A DNA stretch of 64,000 nt, from assembly GCA_025531455.1 (NCBI GenBank), contig JAMYHL010000008.1:186001-250000 (forward strand), read 5' to 3'. How positions within the stretch are numbered: the first letter of the stretch is position 1; each line of letters starts with the position of its first letter. The stretch comes from Apiotrichum sp. Y4204. Taxonomy: Eukaryota > Basidiomycota > Tremellomycetes > Trichosporonales > Trichosporonaceae. The notes under the pieces were generated by a model. That model saw only the letters and a program-made list of their open reading frames with translations, had not been told where the DNA came from and did not search any database. This document shows, piece after piece, positions 43,694-56,646 of this stretch. The translations under genes and the position numbers were made by a program.

Positions 43694-45630
43694 ATGAATG
43701 GCATCGAACGAGACCGCGTCCCGTCCTCCGGTAACATCGAGGATGAGAAGGATATAGCACAGCAGCATGCAACGTCGAGCATGTTTGCCAATGCGGCATC
43801 TGCTACGGGTGAGCCTTCCGACGTTGACCCTCAAACTTTGAATTTGCTGACCGCAAGACAAGGAGCACAAGATGACTCTCCTACAGGGTATTCGGTTGTA
43901 TCCGAAAGCCATCTTCTGGGCAGTGGCCATCTCGTTGTGCTGCGCTATGGAAGGTTACGACATCGCGCTTATCGGTAACTTTTACGCGTTTCCCCCTTTC
44001 AATCGTCACTATGGTGTTCTTCTTCCAGACGGAACATATCAAGTACCCGCTAGATGGCAAGCAGGAATCTCAAACGGTGCTCAATGTGGACAGATTATCG
44101 GACTCCTTCGTGGGTAGTTCTACATTTGCGGAATTTAGGCTGATTGCAGTTACCGGCTTCGGTGTTGACAAGTGGGGCTTCCGTCCCTTCATCCTCGCTG
44201 TCCTGTTCTACCAATGCGCGGTGACCACCATCTTCTTCGTTGCGCCCAATGTGCAGATTCTTCTCCTTGCCGAATGCCTGGCCGGAATCGCGTTCGGCGT
44301 CTTCATGTCCGTGGCCATCTCGTACGCGGCTGAAATCTGTCCCGTGGCACTGCGTGGCTACCTGACAACGTTCGGCAACTCTCAGTGGGGTGTAAGTTCC
44401 ATGACAGGCTGTGAGGTGCATTTCGCTCACTTTGTGTCCAGATCGGTCAGCTTCTGGCGATCGCTGTCATCAAAAGCATGTTCACGCGTGATGACAAATG
44501 GGCTTACAAAATCCCCTACGCTCTGCAGGTGCGTGAAACAGCCGTGCCCTTGTTTCCTGGCACTAACTCACCTTCCAGTGGATGTGGTTTCCTATCTTGA
44601 TTCCCGTCATCTTCTTCGCTCCGGAGTCACCGTGGTGGCTTGTCCGAAAGGAGCGCTATGAAGACGCCAGACGATCGTTGTTGCGGCTCACTTCGGCAAA
44701 GAGGGACCCCACGTTCGATCCCGAGGAGACCATTGACATGATGAGGCACACGACCGAGCTGGAAAAGGACATCACTGAGGGAACCTCGTACCTCGACTGT
44801 TTCAAGGGCGTCAACCGCCGGCGCACGGAGATTGTCTGTATGCTCTTCGTCTCTCAGGTGAGTGATAAGACATATCATCCAGTCGTCGCACGCTGCTGAT
44901 AAGCAGAACTTTGCGGGAAACACGTTTTCCAACTACTCGACCTACTTCTTTGAGCAAGCAGGCCTCACCGGTGAGATGCCATACAACTTTGCGATGGGCC
45001 AGTATGGCTTGAACACGATCGGAGCCTTTGTCGCCTTCGGTTTCATGGCAATGGGTGTCGGTCGTCGGACTCTCTACCTTTGCGGTCTGTGTGGACTGTT
45101 TATTTGTCTTCTTGTCCTCGGGTTCCTTGGCCTCGTTCCAGACAAGCACGCGTCGGCGTTGGCCACTGGCTCGGTGATGATTTGCTGGGCCGCGTGCTAC
45201 CAGTTTTCCGTTGGGTCAATCGCCTTTTCCCTCGTCGCAGAAATGTCCACTCGTCGTCTCCAGGTCAAGACCGTCGCATTGGCCCGTGTAGCGTACAACA
45301 TTGCTGCCATCTTCGTCAACGTCATTACTCCGTACATGGTGAGTGTAATCTGTGGCTGTAAGATTCTGACTCCAGATCAACCCGTCTGCCTGGAACTTGG
45401 GCAACTATGCCGGCTTCGTCTTTGCGGGAACCTGTTTCCTCATGATTGTCTACCACTACTTCCGCCTCCCTGAACCTTCTGGCCGCTCGTTTGCTGAGAT
45501 GGATATTCTCTTCGAGCGCGGAGTGCCCGCAAGGAAGTTTAAGACGACTCATGTCAATGCCTTCGACGTCGCGCTCCACCACCAGGTTGCAGACGACAAA
45601 CCCGAAATTTCCCATGTCGATCGAGTTTAA
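43694..45630 (+). CDS. MFS sugar transporter (maltose/hexose permease type)
   Basis: Twelve-helix proton symporter in the plasma membrane. After a polar N-terminus (MNGIERDRVPSSGNIEDEK) an intron ending CTGACCGCAAG leads into KMTLLQGIRLYPKAIFWAVA. Then AISLCCAMEGYDIALIGNFY (TM1), LLTGFGVDKWGFRP (the GxxxDxxG/R loop), GYLTTFGNSQWG, PESPWWLVRKERYEDARRSL (the PESP motif), NFAGNTFSNYSTYFFEQAGL, SLVAEMSTRRLQVKTVALAR and LPEPSGRSFAEMDILFERGV, all standard for fungal alpha-glucoside/hexose carriers. About 530 aa with at least six introns. Carries three cluster motifs in its promoter; probably imports the substrate of the cluster. Confidence 0.88.
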
Positions 45631-45868
45631 GAGGGTTGAGAGGGGTAAAAAGTAGTCAGAGCGTAAGATGTTGTCAACTTGGAGGATAACTTGTTATGAG
45701 TGTACACCGAGAAATAGTAGGGCGAAAACAATGCAGTGCAGTACGGTCACCCGAAGCAGACTCGATACAACAGGGTCAGATGTTCAGCATAACCCAAGCG
45801 TAACACCGAGGCAGGCGGTCCGTGCATCAGCCACCCGAATCATACACTACGCTTAGTACAATGCCCTA

Positions 45869-46576
45869 TCAGCAACCAAAGTGATCTGCGAGCTCGGTGA
45901 GATTTCGGAAGTGGAGGGGATGGCGCGCCTGGGGGCTGACGTCCTTTGGTTGGTCCTTTCCAAACTCGGTCGGCCGCTCAATGTACGCCGTCTGGAGTCC
46001 CGCGTCCTGCGCCGCGTCCAAGTCGTTATGATGCGCAGCCACCATCATCACCCGGTCATTGGAAATGCCAAAGAGCTGGCCCACGCCCTGGTATACGCGC
46101 GGGTCGGGCTTGTACGCCTTGAAAATCTCTGCGCAGAGGATGACGTCCCAGTCGAGTGCGCCGCGCTTGGCCATGTGCGTGAGGAGGGCGACGCCGCCAT
46201 TCGAGAGCGTGGTAATTACAAACTTTGTCTTGAGACGACGCAAAGCGGCCGACGAGTCGGGCCATGGTGTGAGCCGGTGCCAGGCCTTGTTCAAGTGCTC
46301 CATCGTCTTGTCGTCCAGCTCGAGATTGAATTGGGGGGCGATGGAACGCAGGATCTCCATATGCAGGTCGTCGAGAAGCCGCCACTCGCCCGATTTCATC
46401 GTTGCTGCCATCGCTGGCTGGTAGCCTGAGCGCCAGGCCCGGGCAAACTCGGCGCCATCGATGCCGGGGACGACGTCCTCCACCTCCTTCGCAATAGAGC
46501 CGCACCAATCGACGACAGTTCCGAACACGTCGAATGCTAGTACTTCTGGAATGGAGGGGTTGCCGGACTCGACCAT
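45869..46576 (-). CDS. Haloacid dehalogenase type II (HAD superfamily)
   Basis: Intron-free, 235 aa. Nucleophile Asp in VLAFDVFGTVVDW (motif I), Ser/Thr and Asn in FVITTLSNGGVALLTHMAK (motif II), Lys in IFKAYKPDPRVYQ (motif III) and an unusual motif IV region MMVAAHHNDLDAAQDAGLQ, as in L-2-haloacid dehalogenases (VAAHxxDLxAA). Hydrolyses the carbon-halogen bond of small haloacids or acts on related substrates; substrate not provable. It lacks the cluster motif upstream, so I do not count it in the regulon. Convergent with the MFS gene. Confidence 0.88.
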   Translation of the reverse strand: MVESGNPSIPEVLAFDVFGTVVDWCGSIAKEVEDVVPGIDGAEFARAWRSGYQPAMAATMKSGEWRLLDDLHMEILRSIAPQFNLELDDKTMEHLNKAWHRLTPWPDSSAALRRLKTKFVITTLSNGGVALLTHMAKRGALDWDVILCAEIFKAYKPDPRVYQGVGQLFGISNDRVMMVAAHHNDLDAAQDAGLQTAYIERPTEFGKDQPKDVSPQARHPLHFRNLTELADHFGC

Positions 46577-47060
46577 AGTGATAGTCGCAATGCGCTGGAG
46601 ACTGAAAAGAGAGTGTATGAGTGTTCAACGAGAAGGAAGTGGTGTTGTCGGCGCTGAAGTGGACTGGGTGGAACGGGTCTGTGGGTATCGAGTTTCGGAG
46701 TCCCACATTGCGTCAACAATCCCCATCGCTGATCGGTTACTTGTTGTGGCCCGACCAGCAGCCGGAGAAGACCGATGCCGGCTACTGGCGGGTCGGGGGA
46801 ATATTATGTAATGTTCCCCTCGTGACGCCCTGGGCTGTTGATCTGCTGATCTGCTGATCTTCTGATCTCCCCTCTGTGGTGGTGAATGATCTGCGCGATA
46901 TGAGATGTCTGTCGGATGTTGTCATCCTTGTTCTCTCTGGGCTTTTGACTCGAGTCGACTTGCCTGAAACGACTCGACTTGACGCGACTTTGGGCGTCTC
47001 CCCCACTCTCGTTCTCTCCCAAAACACTCTACTCCTTCGTCTGTTCATCCTCACAAAGCC
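46577..47060. other. Divergent promoter region with short repeats
   Basis: Between the HAD and GNAT genes. It holds a run of CTGATCT-type units (46839-46868) and the palindrome GACTCGAGTC (46947-46956) followed by several CGACT repeats. No gene. Confidence 0.45.
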
Positions 47061-47591
47061 ATGTCCGCGCCTGCCGTCGGGACGCTACCCCAACCCCAGC
47101 GAGCACCGCCAGTGATGCCCACTTCGGCCCCCGTCGACTTCGAGACCTCGTCCACACACGATCCCGACGTGCTCACCCTCCTGATGGCATACTACGCTGA
47201 ACTGCAGGCATGCGGCCTCGACGACATTACCCTTCCGACGCGCGAGGCTCTGGCCGCCGAGACAGACGTGCTCGTCATCCTGTCTCGGGACAGCGAGGGC
47301 CCGCTCGCGTGCGCCGCGATGCGCCGCTTCGATGACCACGCTGCTGAGATCAAACGCATGTTCGTCGCTCCCCGCGGGCGGGGGAGGGGACTTGCTGTCG
47401 CTATGCTCCGGTCTCTAGAGCAGCGGGCCGCGCAGATGGGATACAACCGCATCGTTCTCGACACTGCGGCTGTGCTACCCGGCGCGATAAAGCTGTACAG
47501 ACGCACCGGCTACCAGGACATCCCGCGATACAACGACAACCCGCACGCGGCGTTTTGGTTTGAAAAGACTCTAAGCGCGCCGGGCGCGTAA
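47061..47591 (+). CDS. GNAT-family N-acetyltransferase
   Basis: Intron-free, 176 aa. Acetyl-CoA site RMFVAPRGRGRGLAVAMLRS (the R/Q-x-x-G-x-G/A motif), preceded by the beta strand VLVILSRDSEGPLACAAMRR and followed by MGYNRIVLDTAAVLPGAIKL and YRRTGYQDIPRYNDNPHAAF. The terminal FEKTL is typical of YsnE/PhnO-like acetyltransferases. Acceptor unknown; it could act on an amine or amino acid. Convergent with the ABC pump, with only 107 nt between stops. Confidence 0.87.
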   Translation: MSAPAVGTLPQPQRAPPVMPTSAPVDFETSSTHDPDVLTLLMAYYAELQACGLDDITLPTREALAAETDVLVILSRDSEGPLACAAMRRFDDHAAEIKRMFVAPRGRGRGLAVAMLRSLEQRAAQMGYNRIVLDTAAVLPGAIKLYRRTGYQDIPRYNDNPHAAFWFEKTLSAPGA

Positions 47592-47698
47592 ACATTTCCC
47601 CAAAGCCGATCATCTTGACTCAATTTCACACAAAATGGCCGACGCCACTTTAGGGCGATATTCTAGGCACATGTAGCATTACCACCATCTATAAATCA

Positions 47699-50600
47699 TT
47701 ACGAGGCAGTCTTCGATGCTTTACTCCGGAGCTTAAGCAGGACGAAAACAAGGGTATAGCTCGAAATCGCAAACAGCCTGATGGTCAGTACAGCTAGAAC
47801 AGAGATCAACTCACAAGGTGAGGAAGATTCCTCCCCAGCCACGCGCACGCGTATTGATATTGAGTGTGTGAAGGTATTCGGACCCCTTCTTGTATGCGCA
47901 ATACGCGCACATCTCCGTATCGTTCGGATTGGCGAGGTATCCCGGCGCGCCAGAGTTGATGTAAGGAGCAAAGTATTCGCCACAGGTCATTCCTGCAGGA
48001 GGGTTCAGGTAGCCGTATTCGTCCTGCTCGCACACGACGCGAACACCCCAGATTGGGAATGTGATTAGTCCCTGCATTCTGCTTGTTAGTTCCTCTCCTA
48101 CTGGCAATTGTGTCAGGGCGCTTCGACTTACAGGTATGTAAACGGATCCAGCCAGTACACTGTCGAAGATCAGTATTTTCCGGGTATGAGGACTCACTCC
48201 AATAGCGCCAGAAAACGTTGAGCGCCATGTACGGCACGATGATTCCGCAGAAGAGCGCCAGGATGATGATAATGAGCGGGATAACCAGAGCGGCGAAGAT
48301 GGGGTTTGGCGCGTACGCGGCTGTTGTCAGAGCTACTCGCGGCAGCTGTGCTCACCGATGAACTGGCCCATTCCGGTGTAGAGGAACTCGTAGAAGCACC
48401 TGCACATTAGTAAGGAGCAGAACCGTGTCTTACATTTGGAGAAACACGGGGCCGGCCACGTTTCCATTCAGATCGAGGCCTGCCGTCGGGTACCAACAGC
48501 ACCAGAACAGGAAAGCGCAGATGAGGAGATAAGGGAACTCGGCTGCGATCTCGCCGAAGCAGAATACCTGCCAGCAGTAGAATTTGGCCTTCTTCTCGCG
48601 GGCCTCGAAGATGTCTCGATTGGCAATGAACTATTGTCAGTGTTGAACTCACACCAGAGCGTACCTTTGGCTGTGTTTGCACAATGACAGCAGGGGCCAC
48701 AAATGCGAATTGGAACAAGACATAAACTCGGTTCTTGAGATCACTTTGGAAGATAGTTAGCTACAGGCGCGGGTTGCAAATAAGCATGCGGACTTACCCC
48801 AAGCTATTACCGATTTTGAAGAAGGAGAAACCCAGGATCAACGCAGTGAGAATGTGCAGGAGCAATTTGTTGCTGACATATGTAACGTCGCGCCACAGTT
48901 GAACATTGGCACGCACGTACACGAGCCACATCTGTTTCGTGATCGGGGCTGCAAACTCATTCGTGTCCTCTGCACTCTCTTCTGCCTCCTCAGCCTCCTC
49001 GTTGCCTTCTACCGCGTCGGGAGTTGCGGAATCGCGCTTCAGAGTTTCAAGCTCTGTAAGCATATTCTGGCGCTCTTGGCTGTCGTTCCACACCTCCGAC
49101 CAGTCCCGTTCACGCGACAGCTCTCCCGAAACAATGTCGATCATAAACTCGGCTGGGTTCACGCCCTTGGGCCAGTTTACGCCCTTGTCGATGAAATAGT
49201 TGGGAACATCCTACAAAGTCAGCAAAGAGCTCGGCGAACACGACCCACCTCAACAGGCCCCATGTACACAGTGCGCCCACCGGCTTTGAGTAAAAGCAAC
49301 ATGTCGAAGCCAGCGAACAGCGCAGCGGAAGGCTGGTGGATAGTACACAAGATTGATTGACCAGCAGCAGCAAGCTTTTGGAGGAATCCAACAATCATGT
49401 AACTGCTTTGACCATCAAGACCGGAAGTCGGCTCGTCAAGCTGTCGTCAGCGGCGGGTTGCGCCAACAATACGTACGAAAAGGAGAGTAGGCTTGGAGAC
49501 CAGCTCAACACCGATGGTGACGCGCTTGCGCTGCTCCACACCTAGACCCTCGCCCGGAGTTCCAATAATGGCATCTTCAATGTCACCGAGCTCGAGGAGG
49601 TCGATAATCTCGTCAACGTAGTTCAGTTTCTCCTTGTCGCTGAGGTGTCGCGGCTGGCGTAACAGGGCTGAAAACTCGAGGGCCTCGCGCACAGTAGCCT
49701 GAGGCATGTGGACATCGACTTGTTCACAGTATCCAGTCGTCCTCTGAAACGAGACCGGCAGTTTCTTTCCATTCAGTCGCACTTCGCCAGTGATCACGCC
49801 CGTGTCCTTCCGCGCAGCAAGGACGTCCATCAATGTCGTCTAAGAATTGTCAGAGACCGTGGCCATATAGTTCACTAACCTTTCCCGCGCCTGAGGATCC
49901 CATCAAGGCAGTGATGGTACCAGCCTTGCAGTATCCAGACACCTTGCGCAAGAGTGGCTTGTCCTTTCCACCTTCCTTGACAGTGTAGTCAAGATCCTTC
50001 CATGTAAACGTCGTGCCCTTAATCTCACGTTGGCCAGTGACACTGCCACCAGGGCTTCCTGGGCCACCGAGTCGTGCTGCCTTCTCAGACAACACTCCCT
50101 CTTCGCCGCTGGGCCGAGGAGCCTTCTCGGATAATGCTAACTCTCCACCGTGTAGAGTAGACCCCGGTGACGACTAGCCTGTCAGCTACATCACATCAGA
50201 TACCCACCTCTTCGGATTCAGAGACTGCCACCAGCGGAGCTTTCACTGCCCGCGGGCTTCTCTCGCTGAGACGGCTGGTCTGGCGCTGCAGCCTGTTACG
50301 GTATTCCTCGCAGTCTTCGCCATGCTGGGAACATGTCGAGTGAATTCGCTGCAAAGGCGGCCACTGGCGAGGCGAAACCTCCGAGGTAGTTGTACCCCAT
50401 CGGTGCAACGGCTCGCCCAATTGTGGCCCACAAACAGGTCCTGTGAACGACTGTCCTGGGGGAGTCTGCCCCGTTGGAGATGGACCGGCTGGAGTTTGAA
50501 TCGATTGTTGAGTAACACCCCCGTGCTCTTCATCCCGCGGGTCCTCCGTCTTCTCGATCTGCTGTTGAAGATACTGAGTTCCTCCTCCGCGCTTGAACAA

Positions 50601-53179
50601 GGTGACCTGCTGTGTAGAACCGGCTGCCGGCATACGCTGCAAGAAGATCATTCCGAGGAAAGCGCTGTTGATCCAGATACCAAAGATGATACCAAGGTTA
50701 CGCCAAACGTGCTAGTTATCAGTTAGGTCTCTTGCACATTGGTACCAACAGTGGTGCTAAACTCTAGAGCCATGTGAAGATAACGCGAGCCGGGCACAAT
50801 GGTCGAGCCAACCACGCTTCCCGTGACTGCACAGCCTTGCGGTTGGCCCACGTACTGAGGGCCGATGGGCGCCAGATCCGGGGCAACGCATCGGAAAGAG
50901 ATTCCAGTAAACTCCTCGGCACAAACGGCTTCGACGCCGTAGAATGCGGGGTTCAGCCACCTAGAGTGTGAGTCGTCATGCGCTGATTAACAGCCCACCT
51001 TGTCCAACCAAACCAGGGCTTCATGGAAGGTTGATACTGTTTCGTCAGCACTTGTTGTAATGTCGAGCACTCACGATAATGAAACCAGAGTACAGCACGA
51101 AGATTGTAAAGATCGTTCCCGCAACCTTTGAGGCGTCGTTGTAATTCTTGAAGACGAACCCAATAGTGCGGAAGAGAGCTGTATTGGCGCATGTTACAAC
51201 AAAGCAGAACAGGAGAGCGATAAAGTATTTGCGTGCGTTGTACTGTAATCCGGCCAGGAAATAAAAGACAATCGTCCAAATGACCATTTGGAAAAAGACC
51301 AGAGGAATGTCGACAATGGTCATGGCAAGGATGATGCACGCACCAAAGTACATGTCATACGACTTGTGCTTGGCCAACACCATGCGCCCAACAAACGCTG
51401 CTTGAACGTCTGAGAAAGCCAGAATACTTGGATCTAGACATCAGATACCAGATAATAGCGGGCATACTCACAAAAGACCAGAATAAAGATAGCGCCTCCG
51501 CGTAGATACAGACCGGCTGTTGTTTTTGGCAGCTGGTAGAACACAGAGCCAGCAATAAAGGACATGACAAATGTTGTGCCCTGTCGGGCGATGAGAACTG
51601 GCTTGTCTCCCCAGCGCGCCTGCGCCTCCTTGATTGTCAACGCCCAAATCTGGGTGAATACAGATGCTCGCTCGGGGTGGAGCTTGACAGCCATTGTTGA
51701 TTTCTCGGCCGCGAGAACTTCCTTTGCTTTGTCGGTCTCCTCTTGGCGAGCCTCCTTGTCGTTGAGCGTCTCTTCAACCTCTTCACACATGTCCCGATAA
51801 ATGTCGCTCTTGAGGTACTTTTGAGCAAACTCTGCGGCAGTATTGGGGACGCGCCCCTGGAATTCAGGCTTCACCGTCCGCTCGTTTAGAGCCGTGACTG
51901 CCGTGAGATAGTCGGCGGTGTTGGCACCCTCCATGTGCTCAAACCCCATCGCTTCGAAGTACGGTCGCGCCTTTTCACGAGGGCCGTAATAGATAATCTG
52001 GCCCTCGGCAATGATTGTGACTTTGTCAAACAGATCGTAGATTCCGTTACCGGCCTGGTACAGTGTGGTGACATTGATTCTGTTCGTTGTGTCGCTCAGC
52101 AAGCGCAAGACCTTGTTGAAGGCCAGAGCACTCGAGGCGTCCAACCCGCGCGTAGCATTGTCCCAGAACATGATCTTCGCGTTTGTCGTCATCATCTCCG
52201 CCAATGAAACGCGCTTGCGCTCACCGCCGGAAACACCACGCACATACTGGTTGCCGACCTTGGATCAGTAATGTGCCAACTTTTTGCAAAGACTCACTTT
52301 TGTGCCAAGGGTGTGCTCAATGCCAAGCGCCCTCAGAATGTTTGTTTGCCTCATCAACCTCCAGGCATGTCCTTTCATCGGCTTCTCGTCCCTAAGCGGG
52401 CGTGCGCGCTCACTGGGCGTTTCCATACGGAGGGCAAAGTCCATGGTACGGCCGACCAGTAGGTTCGGGTCGTGGAGATCGTCTTCATCGTTGTATGCGA
52501 TATCCGAGCGATACGGCCTGAACGTTTTGGAATCATACCTCTCCGCGCCGTAATAGATATCCCCGTCCACACCTGCGTAAGCCTTGGTAAGACCCGCAAG
52601 AGATTTGAGAAACGTGGAACAGCCGGATCCTGGACGCCCGACGACAAGCATCATTTCTCCCGGCTTTAAACATCCAGTAAAGTCATGGATGAGATACCGC
52701 TGGCCCCGGCGCAGCCCAGGCTGGCCACGCTTTGGTCGTTTATCTCCGGGCGACCAGTGCATTTGCTTGACAGCCGGTGGCTCTTTCGCAATCAGCTGCT
52801 TGGAAAGCTTGTTGATCCGGTAGTGGGCAACTAGATTCGTCCAGGGAAACAAGAACGTTCCCAGGTCCAGCTTGTACTGAATGTTCTCTTTGCCTCCTGT
52901 GCCGCGTACCGACAGGTTCTTCCATGTGAGCGCCAACCCATAGCCAGCCGGTAAACCTCGAGATCGTTGCGAATCGAGGTCGCGCTGCGGTTAGCCCAAG
53001 CGATATAGCAGCCGTACCTTAACCTCGTGCTCCAGATTCCACTCGTCTTCGGAATTCTCGGTATTGGAATCGGAGGAGTGCGCTGACTCCTGTGCCGCAC
53101 CAGCGTCGGCCATCACTTCTCCCTCCTGCCCGTACGGGTCATCAGCAGCGGCGGCCGAGGCATTGGTGACGCCCAGCAT
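47699..53179 (-). CDS. PDR-type (ABCG full-length) ABC transporter
   Basis: Plasma-membrane multidrug efflux pump with (NBD-TMD)x2 order, roughly 1,550-1,600 aa and more than ten short introns. NBD1: degenerate Walker [10 protein letters not shown], signature [16 protein letters not shown], Walker [19 protein letters not shown]1 has [21 protein letters not shown] long polar linker (50196-50651) rich in Pro, Gln, Ser and Thr separates the halves. NBD2: Walker [19 protein letters not shown] (spliced), signature [16 protein letters not shown] with the usual degenerate form, Walker [17 protein letters not shown]. The C-terminal half has extracellular Cys ([20 protein letters not shown]) and a basic tail [11 protein letters not shown]. 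The asymmetric sites are normal for this family. Substrate unknown. Confidence 0.9.
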
Positions 53180-54216
53180 GTCTTGCAGTGTTGTAAAACC
53201 TGTTCTAGACAGGAAAAAATCCGAGAATCAGTGTGGCAATATGAGGAATGCGTTGACGGGAGAGGTGCCTGTTAGTATGTAACGGTTCACTTTTAAGACG
53301 ACATTTCAGCGGCGGTAAGAGCTTCGGTGAAGGCCGTGGTCATTCCGGGCTGTCTGGAGTGAAATGGTGTCTACGGCCCTCCAGGACCACAAGTTCCAAC
53401 GCTTTGGTAGGCGACGTCACGCGTCGGCGACAACGAGGTCCAGCTTGATGTCATTGATGAATTGCTCCATAGTGGGGTGGAGGGTGAGTGACTGGGACAT
53501 TGATAACGGTGCCCGGTGCCGTGGTGAGGATCGACTAATCTCGAGCCTACGAAGACACTCCATGCACCGATTCGGCCATACGCGGCCCATACGATTGCTG
53601 TTGCTGGACCCGCTGACAATATTGAGATGAGCGAACATAGTGATTGAAACGTATGAGCAGCGGTGATAGATGTGCGAGCATGTTGCACAATGTGTACCAG
53701 GTGAGAGCACTCAAAGGATAGAAATGAGAAGTTGGGAAGGAGAGAGTGGGGAAACGGACTAGGATCAAGGTCCTGATGAATGTCTTGGACGGACTTGCAG
53801 TACTGGTAGGAGTGCGTTCTGGGACTGCTCGGCAATCCCCGCCAACGTGATACGGAATGCCTCTAATCTCCGGCCCTCATTCATGCCACTCCGCTAATTA
53901 ACTCACCTGTGCCTCGGAGCGCAATCGAGTCAGTAGAGAACATCCACCGAGCACTCTCCACCGTCAATGTCATGACTGAGCTTGGCCTTTCGCCCACTCA
54001 TGATCGGCGTCCACCTTTTTTGCCACTGGCTCAACGTTTGCCTACATCAACGCTCCACTCACCTGACAATGCCACTTGTCACCGTTGCCTCGATTAACGC
54101 TCCACTCACCTGAAAATGTCACTCCCAGCCACATCCTTGCCGCAAGCAACTGGGGCAGTTCAGGATAGACCACTCCGCCACTCGATCATCGCCCATGGTA
54201 TGGACATCGAGGCACC
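53180..54216. other. Upstream region of the ABC pump with a short direct repeat
   Basis: About 1 kb without a recognisable gene. AACGCTCCACTCACCTGA occurs twice (starting near 54049 and 54095), 46 nt apart. Confidence 0.4.
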
Positions 54217-54444
54217 ATGCCCCGGCAAGTTGTCGAGAGCGTCATCGATGACGGGGTCGTCGCGATCGCAGCCTCAGAGGTCGGTGCCAAAGTGGACTCC
54301 GGTGAGACGTTTTTCATTTCGGTCCCCAAGCTCTGGAGCTGTGTGCTCCGCCATTCCATTCAGTGCGGCGGTGACACTTCGGCGCCCGACGGCGCGCCGG
54401 CCCCCGTCCGCGTCGTCTGCCGGCGCATCACTTTCGACTTGTAG
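54217..54444 (+). CDS. Small hypothetical ORF
   Basis: 75 codons (MPRQVVESVIDDGVVAIAAS ... KLWSCVLRHSIQCGG ... VRVVCRRITFDL) with G/C-rich third positions like the neighbouring real genes, so it may be a genuine small gene or the last exon of one. No domain, signal peptide or homologue was recognised. Start chosen as the first ATG; an upstream exon is possible. Confidence 0.3.
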   Translation: MPRQVVESVIDDGVVAIAASEVGAKVDSGETFFISVPKLWSCVLRHSIQCGGDTSAPDGAPAPVRVVCRRITFDL

Positions 54445-56646
54445 GTACATCTTGTTGTTGCTGTTTCCAGCAATCCGTCGTTGATGTTCCTGATTCCAGT
54501 GGAGCGCGGACGCGTATCCCGACCTGAGAGCCGAAAGACGGGGCGTTAGATCTCCAGGAGCGGCATTGGTATGGCCTTGAACCGGCCGGTCAGGTTGGCG
54601 GAACAGTTTGATGGTTGCGGTCGTCGAGGTCCATCACGGGTTGTTCATATATGTGTGTAGGCAATGTAAAACAGCAGCTTTGTCCCCGACCAATGAGTTT
54701 GAACCACAATAGCAATTCACACAACACCAATCTCAATCTGCACGACAATCAAACACGATAATGAGATGGTGAGATCAGCGAGACATTGTACACTGTACTG
54801 TACACACAGGTTGCTCCATCTTGCGACGATCGGAGCAATTGCCAGCATACAGCGCAGCTCACTCAGAAGGCAAGGATTGGAGCCGACCGATCCACATGCC
54901 CCAATTCTCGATTGTTTGCTGGTATACTGGCGCCAACGCTGGTATTGCTCAGCGCACGCATCCAACTCGGTTGCTCCGCGATCGTACCTCTGTTGTGGCA
55001 TCTGTGGTGAGAGCCGTATGAATCGTCGATTGCTCCGTTCGGCATCAATCATCGGAGTCCGAAATCCTCCACGGGCCGAAGGTAACCGGCAGGCCACGTC
55101 GGCAACGCTCCACCGACAAGGCCGGCGACTGACCGGCACCGAAGGATCCAGCGACGGCTATGGCAACGGGCACAACCGCACGTCGTAGGAGCATGGGCGC
55201 AGTGATAACCCCCGTTGTACCACCTTGTATGACGCAAGTGGTCGAGGGCGTCGTCGCCTCATGCTTGGATCTGCACGGACTTGGCAAAGTGCCAGTCCCG
55301 CCAGTGTGCCTCTGCGGACGTATAATGCGCAGCAGGAGGCGACAACCGTATAAGAAATGCTTGCGCTATCCTATGCTTGGCCTCTGACAGAATATCCGCT
55401 GTACAGCGCACAGCGTGCATGTCCTGTATACTTATTATGCTCCAGCGTTCGAAACGTGTGCAGCGTGGGAAGACGGCTGGTGCCTGTTGCGGATAGCGCG
55501 GCAGTCTACTGGGTTTGGGGTGTTTGCTGGGGCCGTCGTCGTCATGTCACCCGATGCCGAGCAAGGTATGGAGACACGGAAGAAGAAAGGCGCAGCGGCA
55601 GAATGCTCTCTTGTGTGTGTCTGCCAGGGTGTTTGAGAGCAATGCCCAGAGATGCCCGATGCGTCGAGAACGAGCATGAGCGTGAGCGACACTGAAACGA
55701 GAGTGCCCAGCGAGATTATCGTGCCAGGTCACCATCAGCCTCAATCAGCCATTCCGAGGCTCACGCTGTCCGCGTACGCTATGGGCTGATCCAGCTTGTT
55801 TATTATCAGCGCCTGTGTACAGTTGCACCGATTCAGTCGATCCAGCTCCCACGCACGCACTGCACCCGAGCCTCGAGGCCAAGCTGATGACCGAAGATGC
55901 TCTGCGTGGAGTCAGGGTGATCCCCCCTCGAGGACAAGTTACACAAATCGACTGTGATACCACCTAGCACACACCCCGGACCCATTATCGATAACCATTA
56001 TCTCTATTCAGCCATTATCTATATCTATATATCTATGTGTCTATTATATGTATCTATGTATCGATAGTTCCTCGCTTTTATCTCCACTCTCCACACCCGA
56101 GGGTTGTCAGGGCACAATCCCCCAGGCCTCGGTTGTTTCCCACACAACCAGCTACGACTGGCAATAGCAAGCGGGGGGCACTAGAGCAGAGGCAGAGAGA
56201 GCAGAACAGAGCAGAGGTACCCGAGTCGAGCGTCGTCCACTGTCTCCCGATGGTCACTGGAATGCAACCGTTTCAGCCCTCTCGCCCTCTGGCTTTCCCG
56301 CTTCTGCTCCAGTACCCCACTTTATTACGCTTTACCAGAATGAAATTGCGGGGTCAGAACGTCAGAAGCGGTTCGTCGCCTCCTCTTCTTGCGTCGGTGC
56401 TGGATAGGGTAGCGAGAGAGAGATGCGCTCGCTGGATAGCCCCCTCTATCCGACGTATCCCCCGTCTTGCACTATACATCCGCTCTTCACATGTATATAA
56501 GCTGACTTTCTGTCGCCAGTACTGACCCCATTCCAACGAGCTTTCTCTCGCGAGCATCCCCCAACTGCCCCCCATCCCAATCACTTCCCACAGCTCCCAG
56601 TTTTCCTGCCCCTTCGCTTTGCCTTTTTGCACACACAACTTCCAAC
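54445..56646. other. Gene-poor interval
   Basis: About 2.2 kb. Overlapping ORFs at 54717-55188 on both strands show no protein character. An ATCTAT-type microsatellite runs from about 56008 to 56057. A TATATAAG lies at 56493, about 150 nt before the next gene. Confidence 0.4.
56008..56057. repeat. ATCTAT-type microsatellite
   Basis: Irregular repeats of TATCTA and TATGTA over about 50 nt. Confidence 0.65.

Noticed and set aside
45869..53179. Including HAD, GNAT and the ABC pump in the catabolic cluster
   Set aside because: Their upstream regions lack the TCGGACATAA motif, so membership is only by proximity.
54717..55188. Overlapping ORFs of 140 residues on both strands
   Set aside because: Both are low in conserved-looking features, have random composition and no promoter or intron signals.
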